Assembly: GCA_020216575.1 (NCBI GenBank)
Contig: JAIUYC010000155.1
Span: 1-7,586 of the forward strand
DNA length: 7,586 nt
DNA from: Coleofasciculus sp. S288
GTDB lineage: Bacteria > Cyanobacteriota > Cyanobacteriia > Cyanobacteriales > Coleofasciculaceae
Direction of reading: 5' to 3'
This document shows positions 1 to 5,794 of this stretch, one piece after another (position 1 is the stretch's first letter; each line of letters opens with the position of its first letter). Below the pieces are notes generated by a model. That model searched no databases. It was given only the letters and a program-made list of their open reading frames with translations, and was not told the DNA's origin. Both the position numbers and the translations under genes were made by a program.

Positions 1-250
1 TGGCAATCTGCTCTTGGTAAAACGTCACCTGTTGCTCGACATCTTGCAGCTGTTCTCTCAAAACTCGCATTTGAGCTTGGTGACGCTCTGAAACCTCCTG
101 CGGCGGCGTGAAGTTGGCGTTGCCTTTAACAAGGCGGAATAGTTCTTGAGACAGCTGCTGCACCAACTGGTCTCTCAGGTGCAACTCTTCTCGCAAACGA
201 GAAGCTTCAACTTGAAGCGATTGTAGAGTTGGGATTTCAGTCTGGATCAC
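1..250 (-). CDS. Partial coiled-coil protein of unknown function (5' end only)
   Basis: An open frame enters from the left edge on the minus strand. It reaches a GTG at 248-250, with an in-frame TAA three codons upstream (257-259), so GTG is the first possible start. A GGAG lies about 12 bases upstream of it. The 83 visible residues are very rich in Gln, Glu, Leu and Arg. They show heptad-like spacing of hydrophobic residues, for example LQSLQVEASRLREEL near residues 9-23, and again from about residue 60 to the edge. A short break with Pro-Pro (FTPPQEV, about 47-53) separates the two helices. There is no signal peptide or membrane segment, so a cytoplasmic coiled-coil protein is likely. It was missed by simple ATG-based ORF calling because it starts with GTG and is cut by the window. 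I do not recognise the family and the rest of the protein is not visible. It is transcribed divergently from the phosphohexomutase gene. Confidence 0.72.
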   Translation of the reverse strand, partial: MIQTEIPTLQSLQVEASRLREELHLRDQLVQQLSQELFRLVKGNANFTPPQEVSERHQAQMRVLREQLQDVEQQVTFYQEQIA

Positions 251-561
251 GATGGCTTACAGCTCCGATACTATAGTACTCCCAGGGGCAGAAGGTGACA
301 GGCAGCGCTGCTAGCGTAACATACCCTCAGGCTCGTCGTTCATCAAAATTCCTGTTGCAAGTTAATTTACCATTTGCATCAGGTAAATGACACCTGGAAA
401 GCTACCATTATTTCTAATTATTTACGCAGTTTCCAGTTGAGTCGTGGTTGGTGGATAGGCTGACTTTTTCGTGGCGAAGGTATATAAGCAAGTTGATCCC
501 TCTCAGCTAAAGAGTAGAGCCTTCGATTACTATTGAGGTGAATCGAGAGCAAGTTGCCCCA
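251..561. other. Divergent intergenic region, coiled-coil gene / phosphohexomutase
   Basis: No open frame of note. It holds a 10-base palindrome TACTATAGTA at 269-278, just upstream of the minus-strand gene, which could supply its -10 element. Two inverted repeats follow: ATTTACC/GGTAAAT (365-371 and 382-388, 10-base spacer) and CTGGAAA/TTTCCAG (394-400 and 430-436, 29-base spacer). A candidate plus-strand promoter lies at 460-488. None of these is followed by a T-run, so they do not look like terminators. The strand-specific roles are inferences. Confidence 0.6.
460..488 (+). promoter_or_regulatory. Candidate promoter for the phosphohexomutase gene
   Basis: CTGACT at 460-465 matches the -35 consensus TTGACA in four of six bases. 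After a 17-base spacer, TATAAG at 483-488 matches TATAAT in five of six. Transcription would begin near 495, leaving a leader of about 65 bases to the ATG at 562. This is a consensus match only. Confidence 0.3.
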
Positions 562-1992
562 ATGAGTTCAGCAAGCAGCGCAAAGACGATTAAGTTTGGC
601 ACCGATGGCTGGCGAGGGATTATCGCCGATGACTTTACCTTCTCGAACGTGTGTAAGGTAACTCGTGCGATCTCAAGTTATCTAGAAACCGCCTATTCCA
701 AAGACCGCCCCGTACTAGTAGCCTACGACACTCGCTTCTTAGCCGACCAGTTTGCTCACACTGCTGCTGAAGTTCTAGCTGACTTGGAGTGGACGGTGAG
801 CATTGTCGGGCGGGATTGCCCCACGCCAGTCATTGCTTACAATGCCTATCATCTCAACTCCGCTGGGGCGCTGATGTTCACCGCCAGCCACAACCCAGCC
901 CCCTACTGTGGCATCAAGTACATCCCCGACTATGCAGGACCTGCCACTCCCGAAATTACGGATACGATTGTTGCTAATATCGAAGGCGCGGATGATTCGC
1001 CACCCATCGGGAAGAACCGGGATAAAATTTCCACCTTTAACCCCAAACCCGCCTATTTAGAGTTTATTTCTACGCTGCTGGATGTCGAGCGGATTCGTCG
1101 TGCCAAACTAAAGGTGAAGTACGATGCCCTTTACTCTACCTCTCGCGGTTATCTAAATACAGTTCTAGAAGACTGCGGTTGCCAAACAGAAAGTTTCCAT
1201 ACTACTCGCGATGTCTTGTTTGGGGGCGGGATGCCGGAAGCCAAGGGTGAGCAGTTGATGGAGCTAATAGAAGCTGTCCAAAAAGATAACGCTGATTTAG
1301 GGCTAGCAACCGATGGCGATAGCGATCGCTTCGCGATTATTGACGAGCAAGGTCATGTTCTCACCCCTAACATCGTACTCCTGTTGCTGGCGCGTCACCT
1401 AATTAAAAATAAAGGCAAGACGGGCGCAATTGTCCGTACTGTTGCCACTACTCACCTGTTGGATACCTTTGCCAACAAGTATGGGTTACAGCTCTACGAA
1501 ACGGCTGTAGGCTTCAAGTACATCGGTCAGAAAATGCGCGAGACTCAGGTACTAATTGGTGGCGAAGAGTCGGGCGGATTGAGCATTATTGGGCATATCC
1601 CCGAAAAAGACGGCATTCTGGCAGGTATGCTTGTAGCAGAAGCGATCGCCTATGAAGGAAAGCCTTTGAGTCAGTTGGTCGAGGAAGCGATCGCTGAAGC
1701 TGGCGGTCTTCTCTACAATAACCGCCTCGATTTACACCTGAGCGATGCTCACAAGGTAGCAATTCTAGACTCTTTCACCAAAAATCCCCCCGCCGACATA
1801 GCTGGCATCAAAGTCAAGGAAATTGGTCGCAAAGACGGCATTAAGCTTTACCTAGCAGACGGCAGTTGGGTTCTTCTACGCCCATCCGGAACCGAACCCC
1901 TGATGCGTGTCTACCTCGAAACCAACTCTCCAGACAAGCTACAACCCATTGCTGAAATTTTGGAGTTGATGATTAAGAGGTTGGAACGGTAA
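562..1992 (+). CDS. Alpha-D-phosphohexomutase (phosphoglucomutase/phosphomannomutase family)
   Basis: Cytoplasmic enzyme that moves phosphate between C1 and C6 of a hexose through a phosphoserine intermediate and a hexose-1,6-bisphosphate. All four signature loops of the family are present (numbering from the ATG at 562, 476 residues): FGTDGWRG near the N-terminus (12-19), the catalytic loop TASHNP with the phosphorylated serine at about 109, the Mg-binding loop DGDSDR at about 251-256, the sugar-binding loop GEESGG at about 334-339, and the phosphate-binding loop RPSGTEP at about 440-446. The length is normal, so the enzyme should be active. The frame extends upstream to a GTG at 538 (484 residues). 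That codon has a GAGG directly abutting it rather than at ribosome-binding distance, and the extra eight residues precede the usual family start, so the ATG is preferred. The GEESGG loop suits glucose or mannose phosphates rather than glucosamine phosphate, but substrate cannot be fixed. I recall that the Synechocystis relative Slr1334 was reported to make glucose-1,6-bisphosphate; whether this gene is its orthologue is untested. Confidence 0.93.
   Translation: MSSASSAKTIKFGTDGWRGIIADDFTFSNVCKVTRAISSYLETAYSKDRPVLVAYDTRFLADQFAHTAAEVLADLEWTVSIVGRDCPTPVIAYNAYHLNSAGALMFTASHNPAPYCGIKYIPDYAGPATPEITDTIVANIEGADDSPPIGKNRDKISTFNPKPAYLEFISTLLDVERIRRAKLKVKYDALYSTSRGYLNTVLEDCGCQTESFHTTRDVLFGGGMPEAKGEQLMELIEAVQKDNADLGLATDGDSDRFAIIDEQGHVLTPNIVLLLLARHLIKNKGKTGAIVRTVATTHLLDTFANKYGLQLYETAVGFKYIGQKMRETQVLIGGEESGGLSIIGHIPEKDGILAGMLVAEAIAYEGKPLSQLVEEAIAEAGGLLYNNRLDLHLSDAHKVAILDSFTKNPPADIAGIKVKEIGRKDGIKLYLADGSWVLLRPSGTEPLMRVYLETNSPDKLQPIAEILELMIKRLER
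1322..1329. repeat. HIP1 octamer GCGATCGC (first of eight perfect copies)
   Basis: Perfect GCGATCGC palindromes occur at 1322-1329, 1642-1649, 1687-1694, 2114-2121, 2240-2247, 5712-5719, 7270-7277 and 7497-7504. Random expectation in a window of this size is well under one. The octamer is known as the highly iterated palindrome of many cyanobacteria, and its abundance is the main evidence for the host group. Three copies lie in the phosphohexomutase gene, two in the LapA-like gene, one in the divergent spacer and two in the MFS gene. None lies in the three-gene ABC importer operon. Confidence 0.95.
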
Positions 1993-2023
1993 GAGTGTAA
2001 CCGCCTTGTTAGTTGTTTGCCAA

Positions 2024-2051
2024 TGACAACTGACAACTGACAACTGACAAC
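2024..2051. repeat. Four tandem TGACAAC heptamers (STRR-type repeat)
   Basis: Four exact head-to-tail copies of TGACAAC fill most of the 67-base gap between the phosphohexomutase stop and the LapA-like start, ending eight bases before that ATG. Heptanucleotide short tandem repeats of this kind are well known in filamentous and heterocystous cyanobacteria. The first copies could also pair with AGTTGT at about 2011-2016 to form a weak stem. The repeat takes up the place where a ribosome-binding site for the next gene would be expected. Confidence 0.9.
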
Positions 2052-2059
2052 CGATAGCT

Positions 2060-2314
2060 ATGAAAACATTTACTAGTTTGCTTACATCCCTAATCGTCGC
2101 TATTTGGATCGGAGCGATCGCTATTCTATCCATCCAAAACATTACGCCAGTATCGCTGAAATTTCTCACCTTGGAGTCAATTCAGCTACCTGTGGGTCTT
2201 GTCTTGGCGTTTAGTGTAGGTATCGGTCTGATTGTAGGCGCGATCGCACCCATTTTGTGGCAACTGGATGGAGGAAGAAGGGAACGGTATCGGTATGAAG
2301 ATGAGGACTTCTAA
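2060..2314 (+). CDS. Small LapA/DUF1049-family inner-membrane protein
   Basis: An 84-residue protein with two predicted membrane helices, about residues 7-26 and 43-68, joined by a short loop and ending in a charged tail (GGRRERYRYEDEDF). The pattern of first helix, then Q-N-x-x-P-V-S-L-x-F-L, then a Pro-Val-Gly-Leu at the start of a glycine-spaced second helix, is that of the LapA/DUF1049 family. That family is named for the E. coli lipopolysaccharide assembly protein A, but its role in cyanobacteria is not established. Length is typical for the family. It begins with ATG 67 bases after the phosphohexomutase stop on the same strand, so the two may be co-transcribed. No Shine-Dalgarno motif is visible, since the spacer is taken up by heptamer repeats. 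Two HIP1 octamers lie inside the gene. The family call is good; any specific function would be a guess. Confidence 0.85.
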   Translation: MKTFTSLLTSLIVAIWIGAIAILSIQNITPVSLKFLTLESIQLPVGLVLAFSVGIGLIVGAIAPILWQLDGGRRERYRYEDEDF

Positions 2315-2439
2315 AGAATCGCTAATCGATGATGGCAAGAATGATAATCATCTGTTCTTAGCAGATCTGAGGCTCTCCTGTGTAAGTAGACGCGATTGGG
2401 CAAGATCGTAGACAGGATAAACAGGAAGACAGATAACGT

Positions 2440-3267
2440 TCAGCTCTTACTGCCTGTAAACGTCACCCCAGAGATAAAATAACGATTGAAAAACGCATAA
2501 ATTGCCAAAGCTGGCAACGTAAATACCATAGATGCTGCCATAATGTAGTTCCAATAACTAATGAATTGACCCTTAAATGTATTTAACCCCAAAGGTAACG
2601 TAAACATTTCTGGATCAGATAAAATCATCAAAGGCATCAAGAAATTATTCCAAGCTCCCATAAAAATAAAGATAGCTTGTGCCGCTAAAGCTGGCTTTGC
2701 CAATGGCAGTACAATTTGTAAAAACATTTCCCAGCGACTTAAGCCATCCAGTGCTGCCGCTTCCTCTAGTTCCTTAGGGAAACTAATAAAAAACTGCCGC
2801 ATCATAAAAATAAACGTAGCATTTGCCACATTCGGCACAATTAATCCCTGATACGTATTCAGCCATCCCAAAGACTTTAAGACTAAATAGGTAGGAAGTA
2901 GGGTTACTTGTCCGGGAATCATCAAAACTGCCAATATTAATCCAAATATGAGTTGATTCCCTAGAAACTGAATTCTGGCTAAGGCGTACCCTGCCATTGA
3001 GTTAAATAAAAGATTTAATAGGGTGACACAGACAGCCACAAAGACACTGTTGAAAAACCAGCGTCCAAATAAGGGGGTTGCCAGAAAAATGTTTCGGTAG
3101 TTATCAAGAGTAAAATTGTGAGGGATGAAATTCATGCCTCCTGTAACAATTTCGTTGAGTGGCTTGAACGAAGCTGACAGCGCCCAAGCGAAGGGTAAAA
3201 ATGTCACAATGGAGTACAAAATTAAAATGGCATAGAAGATTCCTGTTAGCCAACGAAATTGCTTCAC
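2440..3267 (-). CDS. ABC sugar importer permease, MalG type
   Basis: Second transmembrane subunit of a carbohydrate-type ABC importer in the cytoplasmic membrane. The 275 residues contain six predicted membrane helices (roughly 12-33, 71-95, 105-131, 141-161, 190-212, 241-262). The cytoplasmic EAA loop that docks on the ATPase is at about 168-188, starting EEAAALDG and ending IVLP, as in MalG and UgpE. The C-terminus F-I-S-G-V-T-F-T-G-S-K-S is close to the usual MalG-family ending (R-Y-F-x-x-G-x-T-x-G-A-x-K). The start is GTG at 3265-3267: an in-frame TGA lies three codons upstream, and an AGGAG sits 10 bases before it. That AGGAG overlaps the TAG stop of the preceding permease, which is only 13 bases away, so translation is probably coupled. 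It is the last gene of the operon, and no clear terminator follows within the 125-base gap to the convergent LapA-like gene. Substrate is not predictable from the permease. Confidence 0.92.
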   Translation of the reverse strand: MKQFRWLTGIFYAILILYSIVTFLPFAWALSASFKPLNEIVTGGMNFIPHNFTLDNYRNIFLATPLFGRWFFNSVFVAVCVTLLNLLFNSMAGYALARIQFLGNQLIFGLILAVLMIPGQVTLLPTYLVLKSLGWLNTYQGLIVPNVANATFIFMMRQFFISFPKELEEAAALDGLSRWEMFLQIVLPLAKPALAAQAIFIFMGAWNNFLMPLMILSDPEMFTLPLGLNTFKGQFISYWNYIMAASMVFTLPALAIYAFFNRYFISGVTFTGSKS

Positions 3268-3280
3268 GTTTAATCATCTC

Positions 3281-4213
3281 CTAGTCCACTCGTTCTTCTT
3301 TGAATAAACGACCTTGGATAAAGGTCGCTAACATAATTACGCCAGCGAGCATCAAGGCTAAGGCAGAAGCATAACCCATGTCTAAATTCTTAAACGCATA
3401 CTGGTAGATCAGCAGTACAACTGTTAGGGTAGAGTTGTTCGGTCCTCCAGAACCAGCGGAGAAGATATAAGACTGGTCAAATAACTGAAATGTGCCGATG
3501 ACACCCATAACCATGATGAAAAAGGTTACAGGTTTGAGCCAAGGCAATGTAATGTTGATAAATTGATCGAAGTCATTAGCACCATCCAATTTGGCGGCTT
3601 CATAAAGGGAATTTGGGATATCTTGCAAAGCTGCTAGATAAATTACCATAAAAAATGGTGCTGTAGACCATATATTCATGATCATAATGGACTTGAGCGC
3701 TATGTTGGGATCGCCAAGCCAGTTGTAAGTGGGTAGCCCGAAGAAGTCAAGAGCATTGTTAAGCAGCCCATTGGAGTTATAAATCCACATGAAAATTAGG
3801 GTTAAGACGGCTGAGGATGTAACGGTTGGCAGAAATAAAATAACTCTAAACCATTTTCTCCCTTTAATTTGGGTGTTGAGGATTAACGCTAAAATAAGAG
3901 CCAAGATGGTTTGAGAGGGGACAACAATCATCACATACTCGGCTGTGTTTTTTAAGGCAATCCAAACTCGCTCATCGCCAAAGATGCGTAGGAAATTTTT
4001 AAATTCAACAAATCGATAGCTGACCTCTCCTAAGATGCGAACCTTATGAAAGGATAGGAAGACCGCATAGATAATAGGTAAGAACAAAAAGAGTCCTAAA
4101 ACTCCGATCGTAGGAGCCATAAACGAGTAACCCACGATAGACTCTCGGAATTCGACCTTCTTCCAAAAGTCTTGCTTCATGGTTGGTTTACTTCTCGGGT
4201 TCTCTCTATCCAA
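3281..4213 (-). CDS. ABC sugar importer permease, MalF/UgpA type
   Basis: First transmembrane subunit of the same importer. The 310 residues carry about six membrane helices (roughly 29-55, 88-113, 121-145, 172-196, 229-251, 283-305). The EAA loop that contacts the ATPase lies at about 204-224, reading YEAAKLDG and ending ITLP. The segment near 250-262, with Gly-Gly-Pro in FSAGSGGPNNST, is typical of MalF-like subunits, which often have T-x-G-G-P there. The frame starts at TTG (4211-4213), with a purine-rich AGGGGG about nine bases upstream. An ATG at 4178-4180, giving 299 residues, matches the usual start of homologues but has only a weak upstream GAGAAG. Either is possible. The upstream lipoprotein gene ends 20 bases before the TTG, so the genes form one tight operon. 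The gene is visibly A+T-rich and has no HIP1 octamer, unlike the flanking plus-strand genes. Confidence 0.91.
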   Translation of the reverse strand: MDRENPRSKPTMKQDFWKKVEFRESIVGYSFMAPTIGVLGLFLFLPIIYAVFLSFHKVRILGEVSYRFVEFKNFLRIFGDERVWIALKNTAEYVMIVVPSQTILALILALILNTQIKGRKWFRVILFLPTVTSSAVLTLIFMWIYNSNGLLNNALDFFGLPTYNWLGDPNIALKSIMIMNIWSTAPFFMVIYLAALQDIPNSLYEAAKLDGANDFDQFINITLPWLKPVTFFIMVMGVIGTFQLFDQSYIFSAGSGGPNNSTLTVVLLIYQYAFKNLDMGYASALALMLAGVIMLATFIQGRLFKEERVD

Positions 4214-4233
4214 GTCCCTCTTCCCCCTGCGAA

Positions 4234-5490
4234 TTAGTAACGGCTTTCTTGAATTTCTTGATTCGCGGCTTTTTGGGCTTTCTTCATCGCTGATTTTAAC
4301 GATTGCTCGCCCAGTAAGGCACTAAGAAATTGATTGTCAAAATGAGTTCTGACGAGTGGCAAGTTTTCCCCAGCTTGCCACAGTGTTGCGTAGGAAGCTC
4401 CTTTGATAAAGGGAGCATATAAGGGATTGCGATCATACCCTAACTCGGATAGCACCGACTTGCGAGCTGGCAAGACGGGAGCCATCTTTGCTACGGCTTC
4501 CATGCCTTCTTTTCCAGTCAGATAGGAAATGAGCGCCCAAGCTGCATCTTTATGTTTAGCTTTCTTGTTCATGACATACGCTACTGTATAAGCCATTGTT
4601 CCCTTGGTACGACCTAGAGAGGGAACTTCAGCGGTTGCAAATTCCAGGTTGGGAAAGGTTTCTTGCAAGTAGAGCAGCAACCAGCTTCCTTCAAGAACCA
4701 TTGACGCTTTCCCTTGACCAAACATTTCGCTACCTGAGTTAGTGCCAACGTCTGAAGGCAGAGCAGATGAGCGATCGTTTTGGTACTGATCGACGATTGG
4801 CTGAAGGCCTTTTAGGCTTTTTCGACTGGCGAAGGCTACATTGCCTTTTCTATCGAATAACCGTCCACCAAACGCTTTAATCATAAAGTATTGACGAGCT
4901 AGCTCTGGAGCTATACCTAAACCATATCGTTCGGGTCTTCTATCGCGATTTGTATCGATGGTTAGTTTTTTAGAGTACTCCCGTAATTGTTTCCAAGTTT
5001 TGGGTGGCACAGTTAAGTTTGCTTGGCTAAAATGGTCTTTGTTGTAAAACAGGACAAGGGTAGAAAAATCTTTAGGCAAGCCGTAGGTTTTGCCGTCTTT
5101 TTTGAATGCTTTAAGAAGAGACTGTTCAAAGTCTGCAAAATTAAACTCAGTAGTTATATAGTTATCTAAAGGTTCTAAAACCCCATGATCCATCAGCAAA
5201 GGAGCTTCAAAAGCGTCTAAATAAAAAACATCAGGAGCGGCATCCCCGATCAATCGAGTCTTGATGACATCCATATATTGATCGGAAATGATTTCATACT
5301 TGACTTTTATATTGGGATGTGTAAATTCAAAATTTTTCAATAGTTGCGCGACTAACTCTTTCTCGGCGGGAAAACTTTGCCAACCACTGAGAGTCACTGT
5401 AGTAAAGCCATCCCCGCTACGAACACCACAGGCAGTTAGGGAGAGAATTACCAGCAGTATGCTCACCCATTTCAAGAAAATTTTATTCAT
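4234..5490 (-). CDS. ABC importer substrate-binding lipoprotein (family 1, MalE/UgpB-like)
   Basis: Periplasmic receptor, lipid-anchored, that captures a solute, probably a sugar or glycoside, for the two permeases downstream. The start chosen is ATG at 5488-5490 (418 residues) because it begins a textbook lipoprotein signal: MNK, a hydrophobic stretch, then the lipobox L-T-A-C with the acylated Cys at 21. The frame continues upstream to a TTG at 5568, but the 26 extra residues would put a non-signal segment ahead of the signal peptide and are probably untranslated leader. Family features include GDAAPDVFYLD at about 82-92 and the ligand-cleft segment MFGQGKASMVLEGSW at about 256-270. The loop D-T-N-R-D-R-R-P-E-R-Y-G near 179-190 resembles the Asp-rich, calcium-loop-like turn (D-x-D/N-x-D) before Y-G in related receptors. 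The gene is first in the operon and no ATPase gene follows. The cargo is not identifiable from sequence; no full HIP1 octamer occurs in it. Confidence 0.92.
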   Translation of the reverse strand: MNKIFLKWVSILLVILSLTACGVRSGDGFTTVTLSGWQSFPAEKELVAQLLKNFEFTHPNIKVKYEIISDQYMDVIKTRLIGDAAPDVFYLDAFEAPLLMDHGVLEPLDNYITTEFNFADFEQSLLKAFKKDGKTYGLPKDFSTLVLFYNKDHFSQANLTVPPKTWKQLREYSKKLTIDTNRDRRPERYGLGIAPELARQYFMIKAFGGRLFDRKGNVAFASRKSLKGLQPIVDQYQNDRSSALPSDVGTNSGSEMFGQGKASMVLEGSWLLLYLQETFPNLEFATAEVPSLGRTKGTMAYTVAYVMNKKAKHKDAAWALISYLTGKEGMEAVAKMAPVLPARKSVLSELGYDRNPLYAPFIKGASYATLWQAGENLPLVRTHFDNQFLSALLGEQSLKSAMKKAQKAANQEIQESRY

Positions 5491-5515
5491 TGCACCAATA
5501 GAAACAAACACATAT

Positions 5516-5534
5516 CTGGGAAAACATTTCCCAG
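5516..5534. promoter_or_regulatory. 19-base perfect dyad before the lipoprotein gene
   Basis: CTGGGAAA and TTTCCCAG form perfect 8-base arms around a 3-base centre (ACA). The dyad lies 26 bases upstream of the chosen lipoprotein ATG on the minus strand. Position and symmetry fit an operator for a dimeric repressor such as a LacI- or GntR-type sugar regulator, or a hairpin in the 5' leader. No regulator gene is in the window, so which is right is inference. Confidence 0.5.
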
Positions 5535-5573
5535 TTAAGAATGTCGCTATAGACCGAAAAATTCTCAAAAGAC

Positions 5574-5587
5574 TAGGAGCTTAAGGT
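5574..5587. repeat. Alternative pairing arm for the 5612-5634 dyad
   Basis: TAGGAGC followed by a single extra T and then TAAGGT is complementary to 5615-5627 across a 27-base loop. The pairing gives 13 base pairs with one bulge. It competes with the self-fold of the neighbouring dyad because both use 5615-5627. Confidence 0.5.
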
Positions 5588-5611
5588 CGTTAAATATCAA
5601 AAATGACCCGT

Positions 5612-5634
5612 TACACCTTAGCTCCTAAGGTGTA
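5612..5634. promoter_or_regulatory. 23-base perfect dyad upstream of the importer operon
   Basis: TACACCTTAG and CTAAGGTGTA are perfect 10-base arms separated by CTC. On neither strand does a T-run follow directly, so it is not a standard intrinsic terminator. It lies about 120 bases upstream of the lipoprotein start. It could be an operator, or a leader hairpin if transcription begins further upstream. Confidence 0.55.
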
Positions 5635-5764
5635 TGCGACGAAGAGCGCTACTCCTATTATCGCTGACGCTTGCCCCGATCCACAACTCACGCTAGAAAG
5701 GTGCTTTTGGCGCGATCGCACATCTGGAGGGGCTATAGCACAGTGATTCCTAGGCTTGTCAATC

Positions 5765-5794
5765 CTGACTGGTGTAGATGTCAATGGATATATT
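5765..5794 (+). promoter_or_regulatory. Candidate promoter for the MFS gene
   Basis: CTGACT at 5765-5770 (four of six matches to TTGACA) is followed after 18 bases by TATATT at 5789-5794 (five of six matches to TATAAT). This would give a leader of about 180 bases. A second possible -10, TATGAT at 5835-5840, lacks a good -35. The region is very A+T-rich, so chance matches are likely. Confidence 0.22.

Noticed and set aside
1939..2169. Minus-strand open frame of 76 codons across the gap between the mutase and LapA-like genes
   Set aside because: It overlaps two well-supported genes on the other strand, and its middle (QLSVVSC) is just the translation of the TGACAAC heptamer array, a common false ORF in cyanobacteria.
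2315..2439. Possible terminator between the converging LapA-like and MalG-type genes
   Set aside because: Only short stems are seen (ATCTG/CAGAT at 2350-2366, CAGATCTG at 2362-2369), with no T-run after them on either strand, so no terminator can be supported.
5491..5568. N-terminal extension of the lipoprotein to a TTG start
   Set aside because: The downstream ATG begins a complete lipoprotein signal peptide. The extra 26 residues have no role there and overlap the 19-base dyad.
5288..5584. Plus-strand open frame of 98 codons opposite the lipoprotein gene
   Set aside because: Most of it is antisense to the signal peptide and N-terminal domain of the receptor, and its sequence shows no recognisable features.
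5612..5634. Intrinsic terminator at the 23-base dyad
   Set aside because: No T-run follows the stem directly on the plus strand. On the minus strand the first T-run begins about nine bases after the stem. There is also no upstream gene for it to terminate.
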